From CAIVPM01 sp964477265 (GTDB taxonomy: Bacteria; Bacteroidota; Bacteroidia; Chitinophagales; Chitinophagaceae): 64,000 nucleotides of DNA. Below the pieces are notes generated by a model. The model made no database searches. It was given only the letters and a program-made list of their open reading frames with translations, and was not told the DNA's origin. The position numbers were made by a program, and so were the translations under genes. This document shows, in pieces, positions 31,626 to 41,086 of the stretch. Where the stretch lies: contig CAYZDJ010000003.1 of NCBI GenBank assembly GCA_964477265.1, forward strand, positions 1 to 64,000. The letters are read 5' to 3'. Numbering within the stretch: position 1 is the stretch's first letter; each line of letters starts with the position of its first letter.

Positions 31626-33020
31626 ATGAAAAATAATTTTACAAATACAATAGGCGAGTTGCAAAACTTTAATCTTGAGCCAGGCAAAGAAGTTTGGGTT
31701 GAGATTGAAAAGCAATTGCCACAAGAAAAGAAAAGAAGAATTATAGGCTGGTGGTGGGGTGTGCCTGTTATTTTAGGCTTGGGATTGATGACCTGGTTTT
31801 TTACAGAAAATGAGAAAAAAGACAGTATTTTGGTTAAAAGTGATAGCAAAACAACCAAAAATGATAGTGAAATAGCAAAAAATGAAGTGGTAATAGTTGA
31901 GAATAATATTGTACCGACGGCAAATATGAGTACACCATCAGAAAAAAGCAATGTACCACGCAAAAGTGATATTTTACCACGCAAAAATGTGAGTGCAACA
32001 ATAGTAAATGTGAATGCACCATCAGAAAAAGGCATTATACTACGCAGAAATGACATTGCAACACATAGAAATGGAAGTTCACGATCGGTAAATGATATTG
32101 CACAACGCAAAAATGTGAGTGTGCCAGAAATAAATAGCTTACCAACCAATCAAAACAGTAATTCATCAATTGAAGGCAGCATTAACACTCCACAAGATAA
32201 TAAAGTAACAGAACAAGTAAAAAATGAACAAGCACAAAATGTAACGGAAGTTGCTATAACAAAAAAAGCATTGTCAATAGTTAAAGCTGACACAACAAAA
32301 ACACCAGAAAAAAAAGAGGCAATTGCAAAACAACAAACTAAAAAAATTGATTGGACAGTAGCAATTGGCGGAGGAACAAATTATTTATCAAGGAATGGAT
32401 TGTTTAATAGCTCTAGCGAAAAGATTTATGTTAGCAATATTACCACAGGAACAGCTTCTTCTCCATTGCCTCAAAGTAGCAGTTTAAGTTTGCCCAATAC
32501 TGGCTTTAATTTTAATATTGGTATAAATGGTAACTATGCTTTATCAAAAAAATCTACAGTTCAGTTTGGGTTGCATTATAAATATTTGCAAAATAATATT
32601 GGCTTAAACTCTAATGTTGATTCTACTGCAGATATGAATCTTACATACAGCCTTGGTAATAGTTTAATTTATAAAAACACTTATCAACTATTGTCTGTTC
32701 CTATTAGTTATAAATACTGTTTTAATCCATCTGCAAAAAATAAAATATCTGTAATTGTTGGTGGTACTATTGATTACAGCATTGCAAAAAATTGGTTGTT
32801 TGTTAGTGATGCTAAAGATTATTACGAAAAAAATAATAGTGAATTGAATAATTTTTTTGCATCGCTACACACAGGCTTTTCCTTTAATATAAATAATAAA
32901 TTTAGTATAGATATAACAGCAAATAAATATTTGAATGCTGTTCAAAAATCTTCATCAAAATATTACTGGCAGCAATTGAATATGCAGGTAAATATTCCCT
33001 TACATCAATTTAAAAAATAA
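31626..33020 (+). CDS. Single-span membrane protein with C-terminal beta-barrel-like domain, candidate anti-sigma regulator
   Basis: A 464-residue protein. An N-terminal ~38 residues (LEPGKEVWVEIEKQLPQEKKRR) is cytoplasmic, followed by one membrane helix (about 41-59). Then comes a long charged, repetitive periplasmic linker (60-240) with internal repeats such as PRKSDILPRKNVS and RRNDIATHRNG. The C-terminal ~220 residues are a series of amphipathic beta strands (WTVAIGGGTNYLSRNG..., LSLPNTGFNFNIGINGNYAL) ending in a polar strand, as in outer-membrane beta-barrel domains. It is encoded just after the ECF sigma gene, so it is likely an anti-sigma factor or sensor. A protein reaching from the cytoplasm to the outer membrane is the literal reading; topology is inferred. 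Confidence 0.6.
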   Translation: MKNNFTNTIGELQNFNLEPGKEVWVEIEKQLPQEKKRRIIGWWWGVPVILGLGLMTWFFTENEKKDSILVKSDSKTTKNDSEIAKNEVVIVENNIVPTANMSTPSEKSNVPRKSDILPRKNVSATIVNVNAPSEKGIILRRNDIATHRNGSSRSVNDIAQRKNVSVPEINSLPTNQNSNSSIEGSINTPQDNKVTEQVKNEQAQNVTEVAITKKALSIVKADTTKTPEKKEAIAKQQTKKIDWTVAIGGGTNYLSRNGLFNSSSEKIYVSNITTGTASSPLPQSSSLSLPNTGFNFNIGINGNYALSKKSTVQFGLHYKYLQNNIGLNSNVDSTADMNLTYSLGNSLIYKNTYQLLSVPISYKYCFNPSAKNKISVIVGGTIDYSIAKNWLFVSDAKDYYEKNNSELNNFFASLHTGFSFNINNKFSIDITANKYLNAVQKSSSKYYWQQLNMQVNIPLHQFKK

Positions 33021-33026
33021 ATAATA

Positions 33027-33086
33027 GCCACAGATGCACAGATTTTATTCTATCATTGATTATAAATTAATCTGTGTATCTGTGGC
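33027..33086. repeat. Inverted AATCTGTG(T/C)ATCTGTGGC pair
   Basis: Arms at 33027-33044 and 33069-33086 are inverted copies with one mismatch, forming a possible 18-bp hairpin before the LVIVD gene. Confidence 0.8.
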
Positions 33087-33117
33087 GAAAAAACTATCAC
33101 TACAAAAAATAAAAATT

Positions 33118-34398
33118 ATGAAAAATGTATTGTTAAAATTAATGATGGTTGTATTGGTACTATCAGCATTATTTACATCGTGCCTTAAAGATGTAGGGCA
33201 CAAAACCTATAAAGTTTATACACCAGTAATTGAGCAAACAAGTACGCTGCGTAGCCAGGTAAAAAGTTCACCAGCTATAGCTGTAAGCAATGCTGGCAAG
33301 TTATTTACCATTGGCAACTATATTTTTTTAAACGAAAAATATAAAGGCATTCACGTTATTGACAACACCAATCCAAGTAATCCAATTAACTTGTCATTTA
33401 TTAATATTCCTGGTAATTTAGATGTGGCTGTAAGTGGCAATACTTTGTATGCAGATTGCTATACAGATTTATTGACAATTGATATTACCAACCCAACAAA
33501 TATTGTCGTAAAAAATACTATTGAAGATATTTTTAGCGATAAAAGATATGTTGCAGGATATAGTACTGCTCAAGGAAGTGTAATAACAGACTGGATTGTA
33601 AAAGATACCACAATGGATATTGAAATTGGCGAAGGGCAAGGCATTTGGACAAAGGGTGCTTATGTAACAAGTGGTGGTTGGTGGGGAGGAGGAGTTGTGT
33701 TGAGTGGTGGTCCAAATACTGGTGCTGCAACTACAGCATCAAGTACTGGCAAAGCAGGTAGTATGAGCAGGTTTGCAATAATGAATACTTATTTATATGC
33801 AGTTAGCAACAGCACTTTAAATGCAATAAGCATAAGCAATGCCCAGCTACCAAATGTTGTTTCTAAACAAAGCATTGGTTGGAATATTGAAACTATCTAT
33901 CCATTCAAGGACAAGTTATTTATAGGCTCGCAAAGTGGTATGCAGGTTTATAGTGTAGCCAATGCAACACAACCTGCATATGTTAGTGGTTTTTCTCATG
34001 CAAGGTTGTGCGACCCTGTAATTGCTGATGATAATTATGCTTACATAACCCTGCACTCAAGTGAAAATGTGTGTGTGGGCACACAAAACGAATTGGATAT
34101 TGTTGATATTTCTAACCTATCAAGTCCAACGCTTGTTAAAAAAATTGATTTAACAAAACCTAATGGATTGGCTAAAGATGGCGACTTATTATTTGTATGT
34201 GATGATGATGCAGGTATAAGGATATTTAATGCTGCAAACCCAGCAAATACAACATTAACACAAACCCTGCCTTTACTTGCAACTTACGATATTATTTGCA
34301 ATAATGGTATTGCAATTGTAAGTGCAAAAGATGGCATTCATCAATATAATTATAGCAACATAAATAACATTGTTAAGTTAAGCAAGTTTGGGTATTAG
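33118..34398 (+). CDS. LVIVD-repeat lipoprotein
   Basis: A 426-residue lipoprotein (signal ends FTSC, Cys22) with LVIVD-type beta repeats such as GIHVIDNTNPSNPINLSF and LDIVDISNLSSPTLVKKIDL, arranged in a beta-propeller-like fashion. Located on the periplasmic or outer face. Function of the family is not defined; probably binding or structural. I use ATG 33118 because the longer reading runs through the dispersed repeat. Downstream is a small beta-barrel gene with which it may act. Confidence 0.75.
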   Translation: MKNVLLKLMMVVLVLSALFTSCLKDVGHKTYKVYTPVIEQTSTLRSQVKSSPAIAVSNAGKLFTIGNYIFLNEKYKGIHVIDNTNPSNPINLSFINIPGNLDVAVSGNTLYADCYTDLLTIDITNPTNIVVKNTIEDIFSDKRYVAGYSTAQGSVITDWIVKDTTMDIEIGEGQGIWTKGAYVTSGGWWGGGVVLSGGPNTGAATTASSTGKAGSMSRFAIMNTYLYAVSNSTLNAISISNAQLPNVVSKQSIGWNIETIYPFKDKLFIGSQSGMQVYSVANATQPAYVSGFSHARLCDPVIADDNYAYITLHSSENVCVGTQNELDIVDISNLSSPTLVKKIDLTKPNGLAKDGDLLFVCDDDAGIRIFNAANPANTTLTQTLPLLATYDIICNNGIAIVSAKDGIHQYNYSNINNIVKLSKFGY

Positions 34399-34403
34399 TA
34401 ATC

Positions 34404-34426
34404 TATTTACGATGTACGATTTTAGA
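34404..34426 (-). repeat. AAATCGTACATCGTAAAT repeat, copy 2 (reverse)
   Basis: Reverse-complement of copy 1, between the LVIVD lipoprotein and the beta-barrel gene. Confidence 0.8.
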
Positions 34427-34488
34427 ATTACGATTTATTCTAAAAGAATCGCGTCTTAGAGTCTTTGTGGCAACTTAAAATAAACAAC

Positions 34489-35055
34489 ATGAAAAAAACA
34501 TTTGCAATAGCTTGTTTGTTCATAGCAACCTTTTCAATAGCACAAACAAAAAAAGTAAAACCAGAGTTTACAAGTATTAATACAATTGGTACAGTTTGGG
34601 GTGCTAATCAAAATGTGTTTTGCTTTGAAACAATAAATGGCATTAGTTACAAAAACTGGGCGTATGGATTGGGTGTAAGCTTTGATGGCTATGGCTCTCA
34701 AAGCACACCCATTTTTTTAGATGTAAGAAAGCAGTTTAACAAAAGCAATGTTTTTATATATGCCGATGCTGGTGTAAATATTCCATCACACACAAGTAAT
34801 TTTCCTGAAAAATATACCAACTCAACCGTTGATCAATATAAACTAAAAACTACATTTTATGGAGAGTGTGGTATTGGTTTAAAAAAATTAATAGCCAATA
34901 AAACTTCGTTTGTAGCAAGCATTGGCTATAGCTATAAAACCTTTAGCTATGTGCAACAAAATGTTTGGGACTGGCGTTCACCAACAACTTCAACAGATTA
35001 TAACTATGATTTTTATTATAGCAGAATTGCTTTAAGATTAGGGGTGCAATTTTAG
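34489..35055 (+). CDS. Small outer-membrane beta-barrel protein
   Basis: A 188-residue exported protein: signal peptide MKKTFAIACLFIATFSIAQ, then alternating strands (VFCFETINGISYKNWAYGLGVSFDGYG, FYGECGIGLKKLIANKTSFVASIGYSYKTF) and a C-terminal RIALRLGVQF, the terminal Phe signal for outer-membrane insertion. Size suggests an 8-stranded barrel. Probably a structural or transport porin of unknown specificity. Confidence 0.7.
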   Translation: MKKTFAIACLFIATFSIAQTKKVKPEFTSINTIGTVWGANQNVFCFETINGISYKNWAYGLGVSFDGYGSQSTPIFLDVRKQFNKSNVFIYADAGVNIPSHTSNFPEKYTNSTVDQYKLKTTFYGECGIGLKKLIANKTSFVASIGYSYKTFSYVQQNVWDWRSPTTSTDYNYDFYYSRIALRLGVQF

Positions 35056-35079
35056 ATGTAACTACTAGTGCTATATATT

Positions 35080-35166
35080 TTTCGCTAAGATACAAAGAGT
35101 GAATAAGATAAGGAGGATAATAATTTAATTCCCCTTTTTCTCTTTTACTACTTATCTCTTAGCGAA
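35080..35166. repeat. Inverted TTTCGCTAAGA repeat pair
   Basis: TTTCGCTAAGA at 35080-35090 and its inverted copy at 35155-35166, enclosing ~64 bases between the beta-barrel gene and the amidase end. Confidence 0.7.
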
Positions 35167-35170
35167 CTTT

Positions 35171-35926
35171 TTAATTACCCTTAGCATACCCAAAATGCTC
35201 ATCAATGCTTTTCCACACAGTTCTTGCAAGTACTTGCTGTGCAACAGGGTCGTTCATTATTTCTAAATCGTGTTTATTGGTAATATAACCCCATTCAACA
35301 ATAATACTTGGAAAGTGGCTAGCATACAAAACCCATATCCTGTCTTTTCTATGCACAACTTTATTTTTCTTTAGCAAAGGAAAAGCTCTTCCAATGTCTT
35401 TAAACAATGTATCTGCAAACCCAGTATTTATTGCATAATTTGGATTGGGAATGCTTGTTGTATCTTTAGTACTAAGGCTGCTATCGCTAATATGAATCTC
35501 AATGCCATTCCATGTTTTATTTATATTGGCATTGCAATGAAAGCTCAAAAATAAATCAGTTCTAAAACGTTGTGCCAATAAAACCCTGTTGTGTCTGTGT
35601 GTGTTGCTATCGCCAAGTCTAGATTCAATAACTGTGTACTTGTTTGTATCAACCATACTCATTACAATATCTACAACTTTTCTGGCAATGTTTTTTTCAT
35701 AAACAACATTTTTTTTATCAAGGCGACCAATAGCACCAACATCATTACCACCATGTCCAGCATCAATTACAATATGTATTTTTCCATCATCTTTAAAAAC
35801 TATATCCTCTGTATTTTGTTTTTTGAATTTTGATTTGTTCTTATAAAAATCATTATAAATAAACCAGACAAGCACACAAACACAAAGGAGAATTAAGAAG
35901 AAAAAAATTTTGCCTAAATGTTTCAT
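35171..35926 (-). CDS. Second N-acetylmuramoyl-L-alanine amidase (Amidase_3)
   Basis: A 251-residue membrane-anchored amidase. One N-terminal helix (IFFFLILLCVCVLVWFIY), then the Amidase_3 domain: IHIVIDAGHGGNDVGAIG, Glu in YEKNIARKV, FLSFHCNANI and the catalytic glutamate in SIIVEWGYITN. Cuts peptidoglycan stem peptides; may act in division or turnover. It lacks the N-terminal domain of the other amidase. Start at ATG 35926, MKHLGKI. The helicase gene is divergent. Confidence 0.88.
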   Translation of the reverse strand: MKHLGKIFFFLILLCVCVLVWFIYNDFYKNKSKFKKQNTEDIVFKDDGKIHIVIDAGHGGNDVGAIGRLDKKNVVYEKNIARKVVDIVMSMVDTNKYTVIESRLGDSNTHRHNRVLLAQRFRTDLFLSFHCNANINKTWNGIEIHISDSSLSTKDTTSIPNPNYAINTGFADTLFKDIGRAFPLLKKNKVVHRKDRIWVLYASHFPSIIVEWGYITNKHDLEIMNDPVAQQVLARTVWKSIDEHFGYAKGN

Positions 35927-36006
35927 GAAAAAAGAGTTATGCAATAATAATAAACACATCATTGTTTGCCAATAATGTATGTTAAATATTTCTTACTTTG
36001 TGGCAA

Positions 36007-39000
36007 ATGACACAAGAACAGCAACTACTAAAATTTAAAGAGGTATATAACAAACTTAATGTACAGCAAAAGCAAGCTGTAGATACTATTACTGGAGCAG
36101 TAATAGTAATTGCAGGGCCTGGTACTGGTAAAACACAAATACTTGGTGCAAGAATTGGTAAAATACTTTTAGAGACAGATACACAACCTCAAAATATTTT
36201 ATGCTTAACATATACCGATGCTGGCACTATTGCAATGCGTAAGCGTTTGCTAAGTTTTATTGGTGCCGATGCTTATAAAGTTCATATACACACCTTTCAT
36301 AGTTTTTGCAATGAAGTGATACAAGATAATTTGCATTTGTTTGAAAAAAATTCGTTGAACCCTATAAGTGATTTGGAGAAGATAGGGCTGTTTAAAAAGT
36401 TGGTTGATAATTTTACGAAAGATAATCCATTAAAGCGTTACAGAGGAGATGTATATTATGAAATAAGCAACTTAAGCAACTTGTTTAGCAATATGAAACG
36501 CGAAGGCTGGACAAAAGATTTTCTGATAAGTTGCATTGAAAAATATATTGCTGATTTACCATTAAGGGATGAATTTATTTACAAGAAAAAGTATAAAGAG
36601 TTTAATGTAGGAGATTTAAAACAAAGCAAGATTGATGAAGAGGTTGAGAAAATGAGCAAGCTAAAAGCTGCAGTAAATGAGTTTGAAAATTTTCAAACTT
36701 TAATGAAGAAAAAAAACCTTTATGACTTTGATGATATGATAAACTGGGTAATAAAAGCCTTTGAAGAAAACCCAAGTTTGTTAGATAAATATTCAAGCCA
36801 GTACAACCATATTTTGGTAGATGAATACCAGGACACGAGTGGTACACAAAATAAAATCATCAGCCTATTATATCAGCAAGATTATACAGAAAGCATTTTT
36901 GTTGTTGGTGATGATGATCAGAGTATTTACAGGTTTCAAGGTGCTAATATTGAGAATATGCTGGGCTTTGCCAATTCATTTGTTCATCAATTACAAACAA
37001 TTGTTTTAACAAATAATTATCGTTCTGTTCAGCCAATTCTTGATATTTCAAAAGCTATTATTGAAAAAAACAATCAACGTTTAGTTAATCAGATTCCCAA
37101 CCTTTCAAAAGATATTATTACTGCTAACGAAAGCCTTGTTGCGTTAAATATCCAACCACAAATTATAGAGTGTGCAAGCGAAAAAGATGAATTGATTTAT
37201 TTAACTACAGAGATTGAAAGGCTTGTCAATAAAGGAATACAACCAAAAGACATTGCAGTTATTTATAAAGAAAATAAATATGGCGAAGCCTTGGCTTTGT
37301 TTTTAAAGCAAAAAAATATAAGCTACTATAGCAAGCGTCAGTTGAATATTTTTAACGAGCCACTTGTTCAGCAAATTATTTCACTATTAAACTTTTTAGC
37401 TGCTGAGCACGACAGGCCTTATGAAGGTGATGAAATGTTGTTTGAAATATTGCACTTTAACTTCTTTAACATAAAGCCAATTGATATTGCCAAGCTTAGT
37501 GTTGAAGTAGCAGCAAGGCAATTTGGCGATAAAAAAACGTCTATTCGTGAGTTACTTTTTACAAAGGCAAATGCACCTGCAAAAGATTTATTTGATAGCA
37601 ATGGTATTAGCAAAGAACTGAAAAATGCAAGTGCCATAATCGAACAATTAATACAAGATGTAAGCAACGAAACATTGCAAACATTACTTGGCAACATCAT
37701 TACAAATTCTGGTTTGTTAGCAACTGTAATGACAAGCATTAACAAGCATTTTCTATTAAAAGTTATTACAGCACTTTTTGATTTTGTAAAGAATGAAACC
37801 AGCAAAAACACTATACTTAATTTGCAGCAGTTGGTTACCATTATTGATTTAATGCAGGATGAAAACCTGGCTTTGCCATTGATTGATGTGAGTGGAAATG
37901 AAAAGGGAGTAAACCTGTTAACAGCACATGGCAGTAAGGGTTTAGAGTTTGAATATGTTTTTGTAGCAGCTACAAATGCACATAATTGGGAAAAGAAACG
38001 CAAGCCCAATAGTGGTTATAAATTGCCAGATACCGTGTTTGAAAACAGTGTTGGTAGTGATAGTGAAAATGATAGTGATGAGGAATTAAGAAGATTGTTT
38101 TATGTAGCATTAACAAGGGCTGCAAAACATTTGTACATTACTTATGCTACCAGTAAAAATGATGGAAAACTTGCAGAGCCAAGTATGTTTATTGCAGAAA
38201 TTAAAGATGCTTTTGCATTACCAACAATCACAATTGAAATTACAACAGAACAGCAAACAGAATTTGCATTACTGCAATTTACCAACAATGCCAAACCACA
38301 GCTTGATAAAATTGAAGAAGAGTTTGTAACGCCATTGATAGAAAAATTTGTAATGAATGTTACAGCACTCAACAACTATTTAAAATGTCCATTGCAGTTT
38401 TATTACAACAATATTGTGCGTGTGCCAAGTGGCAGAAATGAGGCAACAGAATTTGGTAGTGCTGTGCATTATGCCCTTGACCAGTTGTTTAAAAAAATGC
38501 AGGCAAGTGGCAACAATAGTTTTCCTGCCAAAGAAATTTTTATACAGGATTTTGAATGGTACTTGCACAGGCACAGGGAAAATTTTACCAAAGAACAATT
38601 TGCAAGAAGGCTTGAATATGGAAATGAAATCCTTGCAAACTACTATGAACACTACGTTTCAACATTTAATAAAATTATAAGTGTTGAAAGAAGTATAAGA
38701 GGTGTTATTGTTGATGGTGTGCCATTGAAAGGAAAATTAGATAAATTAGAATTTGATGGAAACAACATAAATGTGGTTGATTATAAAACAGGCAATTACG
38801 ATAAAGCCAAAAAGGAAAAACGAACATTTGATGCACCAAATGAAAAAATGCCTTTGGGTGGAGACTATTGGAGGCAAGCAGTTTTTTATAAAATATTGCT
38901 GGATAACAATACACAAAATTCAAGCTGGAACGCAGTTTCAGCAGAATTTGATTTTATAGAGCCTGATGAAAAAAAGGTGTATAGAAAAGAAAAGCTAATT

Positions 39001-39168
39001 ATTTCTCCAGCAGATATAACCACAGTTAAAGAACAAATAAAAACCACCTGGCAAAAAATACAAGCCAGGGAATTTTATACTGGCTGTGGTAAGGAAGATT
39101 GCAAGTGGTGCAGCTTTGTTAAAACAAATGAATTGGCTGTGGGGTTTGAGGAAGAGGAAAATAATTAA
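36007..39168 (+). CDS. UvrD/Rep-type helicase fused to AddB-like PD-(D/E)XK nuclease
   Basis: A 1053-residue SF1A helicase with a C-terminal nuclease. Helicase motifs: Walker A GPGTGKTQ near 40, DEYQDTSGTQNK (motif II), VGDDDQSIYRFQGA (motif III), HGSKGLEFEYVFV and VALTRAAKHLYITYA (motifs V/VI). The C-terminal part has VVDYKTG plus four cysteines, one in LKCPLQFYY and three in CGKEDCKWC, arranged as in AddB-type Fe-S-cluster nucleases. It probably resects or processes DNA ends, like AddAB. ATG 36007 is preferred over an upstream TTG. Confidence 0.88.
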   Translation: MTQEQQLLKFKEVYNKLNVQQKQAVDTITGAVIVIAGPGTGKTQILGARIGKILLETDTQPQNILCLTYTDAGTIAMRKRLLSFIGADAYKVHIHTFHSFCNEVIQDNLHLFEKNSLNPISDLEKIGLFKKLVDNFTKDNPLKRYRGDVYYEISNLSNLFSNMKREGWTKDFLISCIEKYIADLPLRDEFIYKKKYKEFNVGDLKQSKIDEEVEKMSKLKAAVNEFENFQTLMKKKNLYDFDDMINWVIKAFEENPSLLDKYSSQYNHILVDEYQDTSGTQNKIISLLYQQDYTESIFVVGDDDQSIYRFQGANIENMLGFANSFVHQLQTIVLTNNYRSVQPILDISKAIIEKNNQRLVNQIPNLSKDIITANESLVALNIQPQIIECASEKDELIYLTTEIERLVNKGIQPKDIAVIYKENKYGEALALFLKQKNISYYSKRQLNIFNEPLVQQIISLLNFLAAEHDRPYEGDEMLFEILHFNFFNIKPIDIAKLSVEVAARQFGDKKTSIRELLFTKANAPAKDLFDSNGISKELKNASAIIEQLIQDVSNETLQTLLGNIITNSGLLATVMTSINKHFLLKVITALFDFVKNETSKNTILNLQQLVTIIDLMQDENLALPLIDVSGNEKGVNLLTAHGSKGLEFEYVFVAATNAHNWEKKRKPNSGYKLPDTVFENSVGSDSENDSDEELRRLFYVALTRAAKHLYITYATSKNDGKLAEPSMFIAEIKDAFALPTITIEITTEQQTEFALLQFTNNAKPQLDKIEEEFVTPLIEKFVMNVTALNNYLKCPLQFYYNNIVRVPSGRNEATEFGSAVHYALDQLFKKMQASGNNSFPAKEIFIQDFEWYLHRHRENFTKEQFARRLEYGNEILANYYEHYVSTFNKIISVERSIRGVIVDGVPLKGKLDKLEFDGNNINVVDYKTGNYDKAKKEKRTFDAPNEKMPLGGDYWRQAVFYKILLDNNTQNSSWNAVSAEFDFIEPDEKKVYRKEKLIISPADITTVKEQIKTTWQKIQAREFYTGCGKEDCKWCSFVKTNELAVGFEEEENN

Positions 39169-39242
39169 AATATTTTAATTATTATTATTGTTAAAAAAAT
39201 AGCACCCTTACCATTATGAAATAGTATTCAAAACAAAATTAT

Positions 39243-39674
39243 ATGCCAGACATATTTCATTACTTCCAAATAAATACCACAATTGATAAAGTATTTGAGA
39301 GCATTTCAACACCAAAAGGCTTAGATAAATGGTGGACTGAAAGTTCTACAGGCAAACCCATACTTGACGAAATATTTCAATTCCATTTTAGTCCTGACTA
39401 TAACTGGACAGCCATTGTTTCAAAACTTATAATCAATAAAGAGTTTGAATTAACAATGACAAATGCAGATGAAGATTGGATGAATAGCAAAATCGGCTTC
39501 AGGCTTATGAGTAAAAATGAGATTACCGAAGTTCAATTTTATCATATAGGTTGGAAAGAAGATAACGAACATTTCAGGATTTCAAATTACTGTTGGGCAA
39601 TGTATTTACGCCTCTTAAAACGATTTCTTGAGTTTGGTGAACTTGTGCCTTATTCAAACAGGCTTAGTGTTTAA
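39243..39674 (+). CDS. SRPBCC/START-like domain protein
   Basis: A 143-residue protein of the SRPBCC superfamily (AHSA1/START-like): DIFHYFQINTTIDKVFESISTPKGLDKWWT at the N-terminus, beta strands forming the ligand cavity, and the C-terminal helix WAMYLRLLKRFLEFG. Such proteins bind hydrophobic ligands; the ligand here is unknown. Confidence 0.75.
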   Translation: MPDIFHYFQINTTIDKVFESISTPKGLDKWWTESSTGKPILDEIFQFHFSPDYNWTAIVSKLIINKEFELTMTNADEDWMNSKIGFRLMSKNEITEVQFYHIGWKEDNEHFRISNYCWAMYLRLLKRFLEFGELVPYSNRLSV

Positions 39675-39743
39675 GAGAATTTTTCTTGGTATAATCAACC
39701 AAGCTCAATTTATTAAAACTGTTATTTATATTCCAAATATACT

Positions 39744-40754
39744 CTACACCAACAATCCCTCAATCCCTTTAAATCCTTCACTTGCAGGCAGTCCATTCCA
39801 CAAAATATTATAAATAGTATCAGCAATGGGCGTATGTGCTTTTACATTTTCGTTTTTTATATGAATGCACTTGCTGGCGTTGTAACCTTCAGCCACCATA
39901 TTCAGCTCAAGTTGTGCAGCTTTAACGCTGTAGCCTTTACCAATCATGTTACCAAAAGTCCTGTTTCTGCTATACAGGCTGTAGCAGGTTACCAGTAAGT
40001 CTCCCAAATAAACAGACGATGAATAATTGATTTTCTTTTGCTCCTCCTCCGTTTCATTATTCCACACAAGCTGCTTTAAAAACCTCACCATTTCATCAGC
40101 AGCATTGGTTATATAAACACTCAAAAAATTATCGCCATATTCAAGTCCATGAGCAATACCGGCACCCAAGGCATAAATATTTTTTAAAATAGCAGCATAC
40201 TGCACACCCACTACATCATGGTTGGCAACTACGTTTAAATATTCAGTATTAAAATAGCTGCCCAGTTTTTTTGCAGTGCTTTCATTAACGCCACTAAAAG
40301 TTAAATAACTCAATTTCTCAGCAGCAACTTCCTCGGCATGGCAAGGTCCCAAAACTGTATAATAATCATCAATGCTAAAATTAAATTCATCCAGCAAATA
40401 CTCATTCAGCAATTGATTTTTTCCAGGTAAAATTCCCTTTATGGCAGATATAATTTTTTTACCTTTCAACGCATTTTTATCAAGCTGCTGCAAGGCATCT
40501 TCAGCATAGGCACTTGGTGTTGCAATCACCAAAACATCGCTGTTTGCAACAGTTTCAGCAATATTGTTACTTAATGAAAGTTGATTAGTATTAAAGTATG
40601 CACTATGCAAGTAGTGTGGGTTATGATGACGCGTTTTAAGCGTCTTTATAGTGTCATTATTCCTTATCCACCAGTTTATACTATTGCCATTATCTGTTAA
40701 AAGTTTAGCCAGTGCAGTAGCCCAGCTTCCACTACCTATTAATCCATATTGCAT
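39744..40754 (-). CDS. gpsA: Glycerol-3-phosphate dehydrogenase [NAD(P)+]
   Basis: Makes sn-glycerol 3-phosphate for phospholipid synthesis from dihydroxyacetone phosphate. A 336-residue GpsA with N-terminal dinucleotide-binding GLIGSGSWATALAKLL, AIKGILPGKNQ, VLGPCHAEEVA and the catalytic-lysine region AAILKNIYALGAGIAHGLEYGDN. Normal length. Monocistronic. A -7-like CAAATGTA box on the opposite strand (40775-40782) could serve as its promoter. Confidence 0.94.
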   Translation of the reverse strand: MQYGLIGSGSWATALAKLLTDNGNSINWWIRNNDTIKTLKTRHHNPHYLHSAYFNTNQLSLSNNIAETVANSDVLVIATPSAYAEDALQQLDKNALKGKKIISAIKGILPGKNQLLNEYLLDEFNFSIDDYYTVLGPCHAEEVAAEKLSYLTFSGVNESTAKKLGSYFNTEYLNVVANHDVVGVQYAAILKNIYALGAGIAHGLEYGDNFLSVYITNAADEMVRFLKQLVWNNETEEEQKKINYSSSVYLGDLLVTCYSLYSRNRTFGNMIGKGYSVKAAQLELNMVAEGYNASKCIHIKNENVKAHTPIADTIYNILWNGLPASEGFKGIEGLLV

Positions 40755-40892
40755 AGCAGTTATATTTGTTATGGCAAATGTAAATTGTTTTCGCCAAAAC
40801 CCTTATAGTGACTGTAAGCCTTGTCAGTGGTTTAGTAAGCAAAAAAGATGATTGTACAAGCTTTAATTTAAATGCTTCGCATTTCATTTTTA

Positions 40893-40973
40893 TTATTGTC
40901 CAGGCTGCATTACTACTATTTATCAATAGTGGCGTTGGCACCATTCAACATTTGTAATTTTATTCAACAAACT
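40893..40973 (-). repeat. GGTGCCAACGCC dispersed repeat, copy 2 (reverse)
   Basis: The 24-base core at 40927-40950 is identical, in reverse, to 30885-30908; the TTATTGTCCAG end (40893-40903) matches as well. Confidence 0.8.
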
Positions 40974-41003
40974 GCATAGCTAACTAAGGCGTATGTTATA
41001 TGT

Positions 41004-41086
41004 TTTCGCTAAGAGGTAACAAGCAAAAGAGAGAAAAAGCAAAGCTTTTCCTTATTATCTCATTCACTCTTTATCTCTTAGCGAAA
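41004..41086. repeat. Inverted TTTCGCTAAGAG repeat pair
   Basis: Arms at 41004-41015 and 41075-41086, enclosing ~59 bases; the same motif family as at 35080-35166. Confidence 0.7.

Noticed and set aside
31910..32130. Repeats in the sigma-adjacent gene as a CRISPR-like or mobile array
   Set aside because: They remain in frame and encode a charged linker of the protein; spacing is irregular.
37419..38009. 196-residue open frame on the minus strand inside the helicase gene
   Set aside because: It lies fully within conserved helicase motifs and has no recognisable domain.
40732..40944. 70-residue frame upstream of gpsA
   Set aside because: Spans the dispersed repeat and has no family-like sequence.
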